A DNA stretch of 64,000 nt from positions 54,578 through 118,577 of the forward strand of contig MKRJ01000032.1 of assembly GCA_001896885.1 (NCBI GenBank). The letters are read 5' to 3'. This document shows positions 46,652 to 55,224 of the stretch, piece by piece. The DNA is from Rhizobiales bacterium 65-79. Its GTDB lineage: Bacteria > Pseudomonadota > Alphaproteobacteria > Rhizobiales > Rhizobiaceae. The notes under the pieces were generated by a model that was given only the letters and a program-made list of their open reading frames with translations, ran no database searches and was not told the origin of the DNA. How positions within the stretch are numbered: position 1 is the stretch's first letter; the number at the start of each line of letters is the position of its first letter. Both the position numbers and the translations under genes were made by a program.

Positions 46652-47149
46652 ATGAAGAAAATGGACGAAAGCCGCGATCCGGAGCGCGAGTACGAGCCGG
46701 GCAGCCGCAAGACGATCCTCATCGACGGCAAGCCCTTGCCGGAGATGCTGGACGAGCGGATGATCCACGACGTCGTGCACGGCTTCTATGACAAGATCCG
46801 CGCGGACGACCTGCTCGGCCCGATCTTCAACGGCGTGATCAGGGATGAGGACTGGCCGAAGCATCTCCAGAAGATGTGCGACTTCTGGTCATCCGGCCTG
46901 CTGCGCACGGTGCACTACACCGGCAGGCCGCTGCAGCCGCACCTCGTCATCCCGGATCTCGGCGAGGAGCATTTCCGCCGTTGGCTGACATTGTTCCGCG
47001 CCACGGTCCATGAGATCTGCCCGCCGCCGGTGGCGAAGCTGTTCATGGACCGCGCCATCCGCATCGCCCATTCCTTCCGGCTGGCGCGTGCCTTCCACCA
47101 TGGCGAAAGCACGCTTTCCATCCGGCCGATCCTGGAGGGGACGCTGTAG
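46652..47149 (+). CDS. Group III truncated hemoglobin
   Basis: A 165-residue globin. Group III features are MIHDVVHGFYDKIRADDLLGPIFNGVI and PKHLQKMCDFWSSGLLRTVHYTGRPLQPHL, with the F-helix region PDLGEEHFRRWLTLFRATV holding the proximal His. Such globins bind oxygen and nitric oxide and help detoxify nitric oxide. An NsrR-like site lies about 80 bases upstream. The N-terminal 25 residues (ESRDPEREYEPGSRK) are an unusual charged extension. Confidence 0.9.
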   Translation: MKKMDESRDPEREYEPGSRKTILIDGKPLPEMLDERMIHDVVHGFYDKIRADDLLGPIFNGVIRDEDWPKHLQKMCDFWSSGLLRTVHYTGRPLQPHLVIPDLGEEHFRRWLTLFRATVHEICPPPVAKLFMDRAIRIAHSFRLARAFHHGESTLSIRPILEGTL

Positions 47150-47177
47150 GGCGGCCATGCCGCCCTTCCGCGCGTCT

Positions 47178-48377
47178 CTACAGCGACCAGTCCTTGATCT
47201 CCCAGACCGGCCTGCCCCTGATGTCGCCGGCCGACTTGTCGGTGAAGGCGGATGCCGGCGGCTTCTGCCCGACATGGTCGTAGGCCGCCTTGGCGACATC
47301 CGCGCCCAACCCGATGACCTTCCGGGCCTTGTCCGCCGAAAGCTCGTCCTTGAAGATCGCCTTGGTGGTCGAGAGCCCGACGAGGGTCTTCACATCTCCC
47401 TCGGTGATCCAGTTCCAGCCGCGCCGTTCCCACAGGACGGTCGGTATCCACTTTTCCTGCGAAGCCTTGTCGCCGGTCCAGTTTTCCCCGCCGATGGCGA
47501 CGATTTCGGCCGGCTTCATGGCGACGAGGGCTTCGGTCGCGCGTGCGGTCGCCACCAGCAGCGCTGTCACCACCTTGGGGTTCGACTTCAGGAATTCCTG
47601 GCGCACCACCCACCAGATACGATGGGGATAATAGGCTTCGGGCGCGAACGGCGTCTTGGAGAAGCTCGCGATGGTGAGTCCCGCGCCCTTGCCTTCGGGA
47701 CCGTCATAGGCCGGACCCGTCTTGCCGTCGTTGCGCGCAAGCGTGATCAGGTCGCCGGCGGCCTCGGCCGCGCCCGCCATAGGCTCCAGGCTGACCACCG
47801 CGTCGATGCCGGCCGGAGCATGGCTGAGTTCGGCGAGCGCGTTGATGTTGCGCACGTTGATGCCGAGCGCCTTGGGATCCGGCGTGCCGAAATGCGCTTC
47901 CAGCATACGGACGAGCACGAGGTGCAGGTCCGAACCGAGAATGGTGAGGACCGTCTTGCCCTTGAGGTCGTCGAGGTTCTTGATCGGTGAGCCTTTCGGC
48001 ACCTGCAGCGGGAAGGTGTTGCCGCCACCGATGATGCCGATCGGCACGGCCGGGTCGCCGCTGGTCAGCGTCCGGATGCATGGAGTGGAGCCCAGATTGC
48101 CGAACTGCAGCTGGCCGGCGGCGATGCCCTGCAGCATGCGCAGGAGCACCGGGAAATTGAGATATTCCGCGTCGACCTGCTCGGCGCCCAGCTCTTCGGC
48201 CGCCTTTTCAAGGAGCTTCTGGTTCTGCAACTGGCGGATGATCGCGGCCTGTTCATTGGCCAGACCGACACCCATGCTGATCTTGAGCGCTTCCGCGAAA
48301 GCCGGGCTGACCCGGCAAAGCGGCAGTGTCGCCAGCGCCGCGCCGGCCGCGAGAAATTGACGTCTGGTGGTTTCCAT
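47178..48377 (-). CDS. NitT/TauT-type substrate-binding protein, system 2
   Basis: A 399-residue exported binding protein. The twin-arginine-like N terminus TTRRQFLAAGAALA is followed by a signal region to about AFAEA. The mature part has the SsuA-like AGQLQFGNLGSTPC, VPKGSPIKNLDDLKGKTV and PEAYYPHRIWWVVRQEFL. It is the last gene of the operon gntR-dehydratase-permease-permease-ATPase-binding protein. It shares layout and segments (GPEGKGAGL; GRPVWEIKDW) with the binding protein of system 3 (GPEGEGAGI; GLPVWEQSKW), so the two systems are paralogous. Confidence 0.88.
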   Translation of the reverse strand: METTRRQFLAAGAALATLPLCRVSPAFAEALKISMGVGLANEQAAIIRQLQNQKLLEKAAEELGAEQVDAEYLNFPVLLRMLQGIAAGQLQFGNLGSTPCIRTLTSGDPAVPIGIIGGGNTFPLQVPKGSPIKNLDDLKGKTVLTILGSDLHLVLVRMLEAHFGTPDPKALGINVRNINALAELSHAPAGIDAVVSLEPMAGAAEAAGDLITLARNDGKTGPAYDGPEGKGAGLTIASFSKTPFAPEAYYPHRIWWVVRQEFLKSNPKVVTALLVATARATEALVAMKPAEIVAIGGENWTGDKASQEKWIPTVLWERRGWNWITEGDVKTLVGLSTTKAIFKDELSADKARKVIGLGADVAKAAYDHVGQKPPASAFTDKSAGDIRGRPVWEIKDWSL

Positions 48378-48395
48378 CTTCTTTCCTCCCTTGCT

Positions 48396-49217
48396 TCAAT
48401 TGCCTTCCTCGGCGATGGCCATCGCGGCCTCGTCCCGGATCACGCTCCATAGCTGGTCGACGATCCGCGCTACCTCGGGCACGCTCCTGAGCGGCGCTCT
48501 CGGCCGCGGCAGGTCGATGTCGATGACGGCCTTTATCCGGCCCGGCCGGCGCGCCAGCACGACCACCCGGTCGGCCAGCAGCACCGCCTCGTCGATGCCG
48601 TGCGTGACGAAGACGACGGTCGGCCGGTCCGCGCTTTCGACGCCGTCGCCCCACAGCCTCAGCAATTCATCCTGCAGGATGATGCGGGTCTGCAGATCGA
48701 CAGCCGCAAGCGGCTCGTCCATCAGCCAGACCTTGGGCTCGTTGGCGAGCAGGCGGGCCAGGGCGCAACGCTGCCGCATGCCGCCGGAGAGTTCGTGCGG
48801 ATAACGATCCTCGAAGCCCTTGAGCCCGACCAGCTCCGCCAGTTCGCCGGCCTTGTCGCGACGCGCGCGGCGCCCGACGCCGCGCGCGAACGGACCGAAC
48901 TCGATGTTGCCGATCACCGTTCGCCATGGAAAGAGCGCATAGTCCTGGAACATCACGCCGCGCTCGGGCGCCGGGCCCGTGATCGGTTTGCCCTCGAATA
49001 GGATTTCCCCCGCGCTCGGCGACAGGAACCCGGCGACCAGCGAAAGAAGCGTCGATTTCCCGCAGCCCGACGGGCCGATGATGCTCAAAAACTCGCCCGG
49101 CCGCACGTCGAGGCTTATCTCGCGCAGCGCCTCCACCATTCCTCCGCCGCGCGGTGCCTGGAACGTCTTGGATACGGCATCGAGCCGGATGATCGGCTTG
49201 CTCATCGCTGCGTCCAT
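48396..49217 (-). CDS. NitT/TauT-type ABC ATPase, system 2
   Basis: A 273-residue ATPase. It has Walker A GPSGCGKST, the Q-loop MFQDYALFPW, the signature LSGGMRQR, Walker B VWLMDEP and the switch VTHGIDEAVLLAD. The ATG at 49217 (MDAAMSK) has GAGG eight bases upstream; the next ATG (49205) overlaps the permease stop as ATGA. The system 3 ATPase also begins MDAAM, which supports this start and a common origin. It ends 18 bases before the binding-protein gene. Confidence 0.9.
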   Translation of the reverse strand: MDAAMSKPIIRLDAVSKTFQAPRGGGMVEALREISLDVRPGEFLSIIGPSGCGKSTLLSLVAGFLSPSAGEILFEGKPITGPAPERGVMFQDYALFPWRTVIGNIEFGPFARGVGRRARRDKAGELAELVGLKGFEDRYPHELSGGMRQRCALARLLANEPKVWLMDEPLAAVDLQTRIILQDELLRLWGDGVESADRPTVVFVTHGIDEAVLLADRVVVLARRPGRIKAVIDIDLPRPRAPLRSVPEVARIVDQLWSVIRDEAAMAIAEEGN

Positions 49218-49984
49218 GGCATCAACCTCGCCTGTGCGCGGCGCAGACCGCTGTCGATAAGGAAACTCACGATGCCGATGACGATCATGTAGAGGACCAG
49301 CGCATCGACATCGCGGCGGACATAGAGCGTATCGACCATCAGCTGCCCAATTCCGGCCACCGCGCGCCTGGCCGTCTGCACCTTGATGCCGATCGCGAGT
49401 TCGGCGGCGATGATCGAGCCCCAGGCGAAGGCCATGGCGATGCGCGCGCCGGTGAAGACGAAGGGGAGAGCGCCGGGAAGCACCACCGAGCGGATCAGGA
49501 GAAGGCGGCCGGCGCCGAGCGATTCGGCCGCGTGGAAAAGCGAGCGCGGGATGCGCCGCGCCGCCTCGCTGGTGTTGAGGATGAACGGGAACACCGCCGC
49601 ATAGGCGACGACGAAGAGCGCCGCGTCGCCACGGACGCCGAGCCACAGGATCGCCATCGGAATCCATGCGATCGGCGCGACGCCCCGCAATCCGTCCAGG
49701 ACGGGGCGCAGCGTGCGGTCGAGAACGGGCACGGTACCGATCGCCAGGCCGATCGGTATGCCGATCGCGGCGGCGATGGCGAAGCCGATGACCACGCGCT
49801 CCAGGCTGCTGCCGAGGGCGCTGAACAGCGTGCCGTCCTCTGTCAGCGCAAGGGCCGAGTGCACGACGCCGCTCGGCAGCGGCACGAGTCCCTGCGTGTG
49901 GCTCGCGCGCACCGCGATTTCCCAGGCGACGAGGACGATCGCGACCACCGCGAAAGGCAGCCCGATGCGCATGGCGGGGCTCAT
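49202..49984 (-). CDS. NitT/TauT-type ABC permease, second of a pair, system 2
   Basis: A 260-residue permease with about six helices. The docking loop is ARRIPRSLFHAAESLGAGRLLLIRSVVLPGALPFVFTGARIA. The C terminus (LIDSGLRRAQARLMPWTQR) resembles the matching system 3 permease (VIDRGLRRLEQWMLPWKR). It overlaps the first permease by 4 bases and the ATPase by 16 bases. It acts at the inner membrane as half of a probable heterodimer. Confidence 0.88.
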   Translation of the reverse strand: MSPAMRIGLPFAVVAIVLVAWEIAVRASHTQGLVPLPSGVVHSALALTEDGTLFSALGSSLERVVIGFAIAAAIGIPIGLAIGTVPVLDRTLRPVLDGLRGVAPIAWIPMAILWLGVRGDAALFVVAYAAVFPFILNTSEAARRIPRSLFHAAESLGAGRLLLIRSVVLPGALPFVFTGARIAMAFAWGSIIAAELAIGIKVQTARRAVAGIGQLMVDTLYVRRDVDALVLYMIVIGIVSFLIDSGLRRAQARLMPWTQR

Positions 49985-50766
49985 CGCGATCCTCCATGCG
50001 CGGGCGACCAGCGAAGCAGCGACGATTGCAGCAGCCGCAGCAAGGCGTCGAGCAGATAGCCGATGATGCCGATCACGACGATCGTCGCCATCACGCCCTC
50101 CATGGAGAAGAACTCCTGGAAATATTCGATGCGGTAGCCGAGGCCGGTATCGGCGCCGACCAGTTCGCCCGCGACCATCGCCACCCAGCCGACGCCCAGC
50201 GAAAGCCGCGCGCCGGCAAAGACGGCCGGCAGCGCGGCGGGCAGCACGATATGCGTCACCACCAGCCTGCGCGAGGCGCCGAGCATCTCGGCCGCGCGCA
50301 CCAGCGTCGGGTCGACGCGGCGGATGCCGTCAAGCGCGTTGACGAAGATCGGGAAGAGCGAGGCATAGAAGATCAGGAACATCGGCACGCCCTGGCCGAC
50401 GCCGAAGAGAAGGATGGCGATCGGGATCCAGGCGATGGCGCTGATCGGTCGGAGGAATTCGGCGATGGGGTCGATGACGGCGGCGACGAGCTCGAACCGC
50501 GCGCAGAGAAGCGCCAGCAGCAGGCCGAGAATGGCGCCCGTGCCGAAGCCCCCCGCGAGATGAAAAAGGCTTGCGACGATGTCGTTGACGAGGTCGCCAT
50601 GGGCGAGGTCGACGAGCGCACCCCAGATGGTCTGCAAGGGCGGGACGAGGGTGGGATTGGCGGCGACCATGCTGGCGATCTGCCAGCCGACCGCGAGCGC
50701 CACCACGCCGGAGAGCGGCTCCAGCCACGACAGCAGGAAATGGCGGAGCCCGGCGGAGCGCCTCAT
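49981..50766 (-). CDS. NitT/TauT-type ABC permease, first of a pair, system 2
   Basis: A 261-residue permease. Features are PISAIAWIPIAILLFGVGQGVPMFLIFYASLFPI and a docking loop VDPTLVRAAEMLGASRRLVVTHIVLPAALPAVFAG. The ATG at 50766 overlaps the dehydratase stop by 4 bases; the in-frame region upstream is antisense to other coding and has no permease features. It resembles the first permease of system 3 (PISGIAWIPLGLFILGIGD) more than its own partner, showing that the two permease types pre-date the duplication. Confidence 0.88.
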   Translation of the reverse strand: MRRSAGLRHFLLSWLEPLSGVVALAVGWQIASMVAANPTLVPPLQTIWGALVDLAHGDLVNDIVASLFHLAGGFGTGAILGLLLALLCARFELVAAVIDPIAEFLRPISAIAWIPIAILLFGVGQGVPMFLIFYASLFPIFVNALDGIRRVDPTLVRAAEMLGASRRLVVTHIVLPAALPAVFAGARLSLGVGWVAMVAGELVGADTGLGYRIEYFQEFFSMEGVMATIVVIGIIGYLLDALLRLLQSSLLRWSPAHGGSR

Positions 50767-51905
50767 GGGACCGCCCTCGCCAGCGACCAGTCGCCCACCC
50801 GGTCGGATACCGAGGCGAGAAGATCGGGGTCGAGCATGATCCCCAGCCCGGGGCCTTCCGGAAGGAGGGAGTGCCCGTCCTCGAAGCGTGGAAGGCTGCC
50901 GCCCGTCAGCCGCCAGAATAGATCGCTTTCCTCGAACTGCACTTCCAGCCGGTCGAAATGGCGGACAGCCGCCGAAATATGCAGGCTCGCCGCATGCGCG
51001 ATCGGCCCGGCCGGATTGTGCGGGGAATAGGCCACGCCCAGCCCCTCGAAAAGCGTCGCGAGCCGCATCATCTCGCTGACACCGCCGGCATATTTCACGT
51101 CCGGCATCATGACATCGTACACGCCGGCCTCGGCGAAAGGGCGGTTCTGCTCGACGCCGATCAGTTCCTCGCAACCGGCAAGGCGCATCCCGGCATCGTT
51201 GGCGAGCCTGCGCAGCCGGCGGATGGCCGGGATCGCGGCGCCGGTCTCGGCGACAGGGCATTCGAGCCAGCGGACGCCCAGCCGGGCGACCTCTTCTATG
51301 AGCGTCGTCGCGGAGGCCTCGTCGAAGCGCCAGTGGCAGTCGACCATGAGTTCGCGCCTGGGGCCGATCGCGCCCGCGACAGCCGCGATGCGGTCCAGGC
51401 CCGGGCGCATGGCCTCGATGAACCGGCCCTCGCGCCGCGCCGCGTCGTCCACCTCGTCGAAGGGAGCGAGCTTGAACGCCGTGAAACCGGCATCCAGGGC
51501 GAGGCCCGCGCTGGCGGCAAAGCCGGCCGGCGAGCGGTCGACCGTCCGGCGGTTGACATTGGCATAGAGCGGCACGCGCTGGCGCCGCGCGCCGAGATGG
51601 TCGGCGAGGCGCTTGCCCTCGCGCCGCGCCGCGATGTCGTGGAGGGCCTGGTCTGCGGCGGAGACGAACGCGGCTTCTGCAAGGGTTCCGCATCGTCCGG
51701 TCATGTCGGCCGGCTCGGCGGGCGCTCCCAGCAGCGACGGCGCGAAACGGTCTCCAGCCTGCTTGACCAGGACCTCGCGCCCCTGGAGCGAGGCCTCGCC
51801 GAGACCGACCAGTCCCGATTTCGCCTGGAGCGTCAGGAACAGCCACCGCGTCTTTGCCGAGACGCGGACATCATGCATCAGGATGCGATCGATCGTGTCC
51901 CTCAT
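50763..51905 (-). CDS. Enolase-superfamily acid-sugar dehydratase (GalD-like)
   Basis: A 380-residue mandelate racemase/muconate lactonising enzyme family member. The capping domain is N-terminal. The barrel has FKLAPFDEV with the conserved Lys, a metal Asp in MVDCHWRFD (the D-x-H pattern as in galactonate dehydratase), Glu in WLECPV, Glu in AGCEELIG, and the catalytic His loop YSPHNPAGPIAHAASLHI. This points to a dehydratase of a sugar acid giving a 2-keto-3-deoxy product. It overlaps the GntR gene and the next permease gene by 4 bases each. Confidence 0.87.
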   Translation of the reverse strand: MRDTIDRILMHDVRVSAKTRWLFLTLQAKSGLVGLGEASLQGREVLVKQAGDRFAPSLLGAPAEPADMTGRCGTLAEAAFVSAADQALHDIAARREGKRLADHLGARRQRVPLYANVNRRTVDRSPAGFAASAGLALDAGFTAFKLAPFDEVDDAARREGRFIEAMRPGLDRIAAVAGAIGPRRELMVDCHWRFDEASATTLIEEVARLGVRWLECPVAETGAAIPAIRRLRRLANDAGMRLAGCEELIGVEQNRPFAEAGVYDVMMPDVKYAGGVSEMMRLATLFEGLGVAYSPHNPAGPIAHAASLHISAAVRHFDRLEVQFEESDLFWRLTGGSLPRFEDGHSLLPEGPGLGIMLDPDLLASVSDRVGDWSLARAVP

Positions 51906-52564
51906 CCCGCCGCCATCGCGGCCGCCGGCGCGGCCGTCCCCATGCGTTCGACAAGCTCCTGCCGTGCCTTGAGCACATGCGACCCCATCAGCACGGCCGC
52001 GCCTTCGGCGTCGTTGCTGCGAAAGCATTTGATCAAATGGCGGTGATCGCTGGCCACGCCGGCGAAACGCTCCGAGCCATAGCCGTAGCGCTGCCAGAGC
52101 GCGGCGATGAGCAGCCAGTGCCGGTCGACGAGGAAGACGGCATCCGGGTTGTCGGCGACGCGATTGACCAGTTGATGGAAGCGCCGGTTGGACGCCAGCA
52201 CCGCATCCCAGTTCCCGCGCGCGATTTCGCTTTCGAGTTCGTCCTCGATCCGCTCCAGTTCGGCCGCGTCCGCAGCACGGAAACGATCGGCGGCACGCCT
52301 GGAAAGCATGATTTCCAAGGCACTCCGGGTCTCGAACAGGTTGGATACGAATTTCCGGTCGACGGGCCGGATGTGCGCCCCGCGGTTCGGCTCGATGACG
52401 ACGAGGCCTTCGCCGCGCAACTCGCGCAGGGCCTCGCGGACCGGCATGTGGCTGACGCCGTAGCGCGATGCCAGTTCGTCGATCGTCACGCGACCGCCGA
52501 ACGGCAGTATCCCGGCCACGATTTCATGCCGGATGCGTTCCGGCACATCGAATGCGCGAGGCAA
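51902..52564 (-). CDS. GntR/FCD-family regulator
   Basis: A 220-residue regulator. The GntR helix-turn-helix (TIDELASRYGVSHMPVREALRELRGEGLV, then PNRGAHI) is followed by an FCD domain (FETRSALEIMLSRRAA, NRRFHQLVNRVADNP, SDHRHLIKCF) with metal- and acid-binding residues. FCD regulators sense organic acids or sugar acids. It heads the operon with the dehydratase and importer system 2. A perfect 16-bp palindrome lies 12 bases before its start, and a 12-bp identical core lies inside the gene. Confidence 0.9.
   Translation of the reverse strand: MPRAFDVPERIRHEIVAGILPFGGRVTIDELASRYGVSHMPVREALRELRGEGLVVIEPNRGAHIRPVDRKFVSNLFETRSALEIMLSRRAADRFRAADAAELERIEDELESEIARGNWDAVLASNRRFHQLVNRVADNPDAVFLVDRHWLLIAALWQRYGYGSERFAGVASDHRHLIKCFRSNDAEGAAVLMGSHVLKARQELVERMGTAAPAAAMAAG
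52026..52039. promoter_or_regulatory. Intragenic copy of the GntR/FCD operator core
   Basis: CATTTGATCAAATG is a perfect 14-bp palindrome inside the GntR coding sequence (codons for H-L-I-K-C). Its core ATTTGATCAAAT is identical to the core of the upstream operator at 52576-52591. It may act as a second binding site or roadblock, or be chance. Confidence 0.45.
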
Positions 52565-52575
52565 GCCTTCCTCCC

Positions 52576-52591
52576 AGATTTGATCAAATCT
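52576..52591. promoter_or_regulatory. Perfect palindromic operator of the GntR/FCD regulator
   Basis: AGATTTGATCAAATCT is a perfect 16-bp palindrome 12 bases upstream of the GntR start. TTGATCAA-type palindromes are usual for GntR/FCD proteins. It probably gives autoregulation and control of the operon down to 47178. Confidence 0.75.
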
Positions 52592-52724
52592 TAGGGACGG
52601 GAGGGAATGCCGTCAACCCGTTTATGCGAGGTCACGGTCCTTCAGATGCGTGAGGTCGGATGAGAGGTTTCGGGAACAGCGCAGGCCGGCGACCGGCTTT
52701 TCGCGAATCGCGTGAAGCCGGGCC

Positions 52725-53024
52725 TTACGCCGCCCTGGCTCGCTGGCTTCTCAGATTGTGGATGTGGACATGCTCACCGGCAGCCACCGGGCGGGTCAGC
52801 CGGCCGATCGGCGCACCGTATTTCAGGACCTCATCGCCTTCCGACAGGTCCGAAAGCGCGAATTTGTGACCGAGCGGGATCGGCTCCCGCAAGGCGACGG
52901 ACAGGATTTCGTCGCCACACCGGACGCGCACGGTTCCGGATAGGTCCCGCAGCGCCACTGCCACGTGGTCGCCGGGCGCGATCTGCACGGCGTCCCACCC
53001 GGCTTCTTCCTTTCGGCCCGTCAC
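52725..53024 (-). CDS. UxaA/SuyA-type small SAF-domain lyase subunit
   Basis: A 99-residue protein. It is an SAF/UxaA N-terminal-like domain (QIAPGDHVAVALRDLSGTV, GDEVLKYGAPIGRL, AAGEHVHIHNLRSQRA) that supplies substrate-binding residues to the large subunit. The GTG at 53024 overlaps the large-subunit stop as GTGA; an ATG at 53051 is possible. In altronate dehydratase the two parts are fused, whereas sulfolactate sulfo-lyase SuyAB has them separate. Here the order is large then small, the reverse of suyA-suyB. Confidence 0.8.
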   Translation of the reverse strand: MTGRKEEAGWDAVQIAPGDHVAVALRDLSGTVRVRCGDEILSVALREPIPLGHKFALSDLSEGDEVLKYGAPIGRLTRPVAAGEHVHIHNLRSQRARAA

Positions 53025-54187
53025 AGGGACGCCCCGATGCGGGTGAAGCATTCCGAACCTTCGCCGACGGCCTCGCCCCAGGTGAGGGTGCCCGAGGCGA
53101 AGCCGACCATCCCGGCGAACAGGCGGTCGGCCGCCGCGTCGAGCGTCTCGCGTGCCTGGAAGACGTCGCCGGCATCGAAATCAAGCTGATCCCGGACATG
53201 CTCATGGGCCGTGGGATTGGCGCTGATCTTGATCGTCGGCGCGAGCAGGCTGCAATAGCTGTTGCCCGGCCCCGTCGTGAAGAGGATCATCTGCGTGCCG
53301 GAAGCGACGAAGCCGGTCATTGATTCCGGCGAGAAGCTCGGGCCGTCCATGAGGTACAGGCCGGCCTTCGCAGGTGGCTCGGCGAAGGGCAGGAGCCCGG
53401 CAACGGGCCGCGACCCGGCCTTGGCGACGGCGCCCAGCGATTTCTCCTCGATGGTGGAAAGGCCGCCACGGATGTTCTCCGCGCCCGGATTGTTGCCGAG
53501 GAGGTCGACCCCCGCCGCCGTCACCGCCGCCTCGCGCGCCGCGACGGCGCGGACGATCGCCTCGCCGGTTTCCGGAACCGCCCCGCGATGGCGCAAGGCG
53601 TGCTCCGCGCCCAGCCATTCGATCGTCTCGCCGATCACGGCCGTTCCGCCGGCATCGACGAGGCGGTCGGCGAGGGCGCCTGCGAGGGGATTGGCGGCAA
53701 GGCCCGAACTCGCGTCCGAATGACCGCATTCGAGGCCGATATAGAGATCGGCCATGGAAATCGGCTTCCGGCGGGCCCGCGAGATCTCGCGTGCGAGCCG
53801 TGCGCCGAGGCGGATTGCCCGCGCGGTCAGCTCAAGGGCGTCCTCGTGCGTGTCGTCCAGCGTCAGGACCTCGATCAGGGCGGGCGACCGCGCGGCGATT
53901 GCGTTCGCCACCTCGTCCGCCGATTTGCGGTCGACGCCGACGATCAGCACCGCACCGATGTTGGGATTGGCGCCGATGCCGACCAGTTGCCGGAAGTGGC
54001 AATCCTTGTCCGGCCCGAACTGGCCGCGCCCGTAGGGCGTGGCGACGAGTTTCGAGCCGGGAAGCGCGGCGGCGACACGGCCGGCGGCGGCGCCGATCAG
54101 GCCGTTGATGCCGAGGATCAGGAGATGGTTGCGCACGCCTGCGCGGCCCGAACGCCTTGGGAAACCGAGGAATGTCTTTTCGGCCAT
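53021..54187 (-). CDS. UxaA/SuyB-family lyase large subunit
   Basis: A 388-residue member of the altronate/galactarate dehydratase C-terminal family, which includes the C-S lyase SuyB. Features are FPRRSGRAGVRNHLLILG, GIGANPNIGAVLIVG, LYIGLECGHSDASSGLAANPLAGAL (metal and substrate loop), VIGETIEWLGAEHAL and TTGPGNSYCSLLAPTIKISANP. It eliminates water or sulfite from a 2-hydroxy acid; which one cannot be told from sequence here. It follows the aldo/keto reductase by 15 bases and is coupled to the small subunit. Confidence 0.85.
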   Translation of the reverse strand: MAEKTFLGFPRRSGRAGVRNHLLILGINGLIGAAAGRVAAALPGSKLVATPYGRGQFGPDKDCHFRQLVGIGANPNIGAVLIVGVDRKSADEVANAIAARSPALIEVLTLDDTHEDALELTARAIRLGARLAREISRARRKPISMADLYIGLECGHSDASSGLAANPLAGALADRLVDAGGTAVIGETIEWLGAEHALRHRGAVPETGEAIVRAVAAREAAVTAAGVDLLGNNPGAENIRGGLSTIEEKSLGAVAKAGSRPVAGLLPFAEPPAKAGLYLMDGPSFSPESMTGFVASGTQMILFTTGPGNSYCSLLAPTIKISANPTAHEHVRDQLDFDAGDVFQARETLDAAADRLFAGMVGFASGTLTWGEAVGEGSECFTRIGASL

Positions 54188-54202
54188 TCGGGGCTGCTCG
54201 TG

Positions 54203-55222
54203 CTACGCCGCCTTCGCCATCGGCGGGACCGGCGTTTCCTGCCTTAGCAGACACTCCTGCTTGAGTTCCAGCCAGAAATCGTCGGGTATGGCGCGCGCCA
54301 TATGGCGCAGATTGGTCTCCACCTCCCCTGGCGAAACCATGCCGGTGGCGACGCTCGCCACGACCGGATGCCCGAGTGCGAACTGCAGGGCCGCGGCGGC
54401 GAGCGGCACGCCGTGCAGCGCGCAGATGCTCTCGATGCGCCTAGTCCTTTCCAGGATTTCCGGGTCGGCGTCGGCGTAGAAATATTTGGCGCCGGGCTTC
54501 GCGCCGGTCGCCAGGATGCCGGAGTTGAAGGGGCCGGCGGCGACGATCGAGATGCCGCGCGCCGCGCAGGCCGGAAACAGCCTGTCGAGCGGCGTCTGTT
54601 CCAGAAGCGTGTAGCGGCCGGCCAGCATGAAGCAGTCGAAATCGCCGGCCTCGGCGAAGCGCGCGAGGATGTCCGGATCGTTGACGCCGACGCCGATCGC
54701 CTTGACGGCGCCCTGGGCGCGCAGCTTGTCCAGCGCCTTGTAGCCGCCTTCCATCACTTCGCGGAAACGCTCTTCGACCGCGTCGCCGTGCCATTTCCGG
54801 TTGACGTCGTGGATGTAGAGGATGTCGGCGCCGGCCATGCCGAGCCGCTGGCAGCTGTCGTCGACGGAACGCATGATGCCGTCATAGCCGTAGTCATAGA
54901 CGATCTCGAAGGGCAGGGCTTCGCGAAACATCGATTCCGGCGCATGGCCGGAGCGGGCCGGCTTCAGGAGACGGCCGACCTTGGTCGAGAGGACGAAATC
55001 CTTCCCCCGACCGCGGAAGGCCTCGCCGAGCCGATGCTCGGCGAGCCCGATCCCGTAGAAGGGCGCGACATCGAAATAGCCGATGCCGCTGTCGCGCGCG
55101 GCGCGCACCGCCTGATGCGCCTGCTCGTCGGGCACCTTGTCGAAGAGCCCGCCGATCGGTCCGCAGCCGAAGCCGAGGACCGTCACTTCCAGGCCGGTGC
55201 GGCCGATGCGTCTGCGCTCCAT
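54203..55222 (-). CDS. Aldo/keto reductase of the aldose 1-dehydrogenase (L-fucose/threo-aldose) type
   Basis: A 339-residue AKR. It has GFGCGPIGGLFDKV, catalytic Asp and Tyr in GYFDVAPFYGIGLAEHRLGEA, Lys in LSTKVGRLL, and His in ILYIHDVNRKWHG. The long insert and IMRSVDDSCQRLG are as in D-threo-aldose/L-fucose dehydrogenases, which oxidise a free sugar to its lactone. It begins 2 bases after the hydroxyacid dehydrogenase and is 15 bases before the lyase. With the SMP-30 lactonase and the dehydratase it could form an oxidative sugar pathway. Confidence 0.87.
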   Translation of the reverse strand: MERRRIGRTGLEVTVLGFGCGPIGGLFDKVPDEQAHQAVRAARDSGIGYFDVAPFYGIGLAEHRLGEAFRGRGKDFVLSTKVGRLLKPARSGHAPESMFREALPFEIVYDYGYDGIMRSVDDSCQRLGMAGADILYIHDVNRKWHGDAVEERFREVMEGGYKALDKLRAQGAVKAIGVGVNDPDILARFAEAGDFDCFMLAGRYTLLEQTPLDRLFPACAARGISIVAAGPFNSGILATGAKPGAKYFYADADPEILERTRRIESICALHGVPLAAAALQFALGHPVVASVATGMVSPGEVETNLRHMARAIPDDFWLELKQECLLRQETPVPPMAKAA

Positions 55223-55224
55223 CG

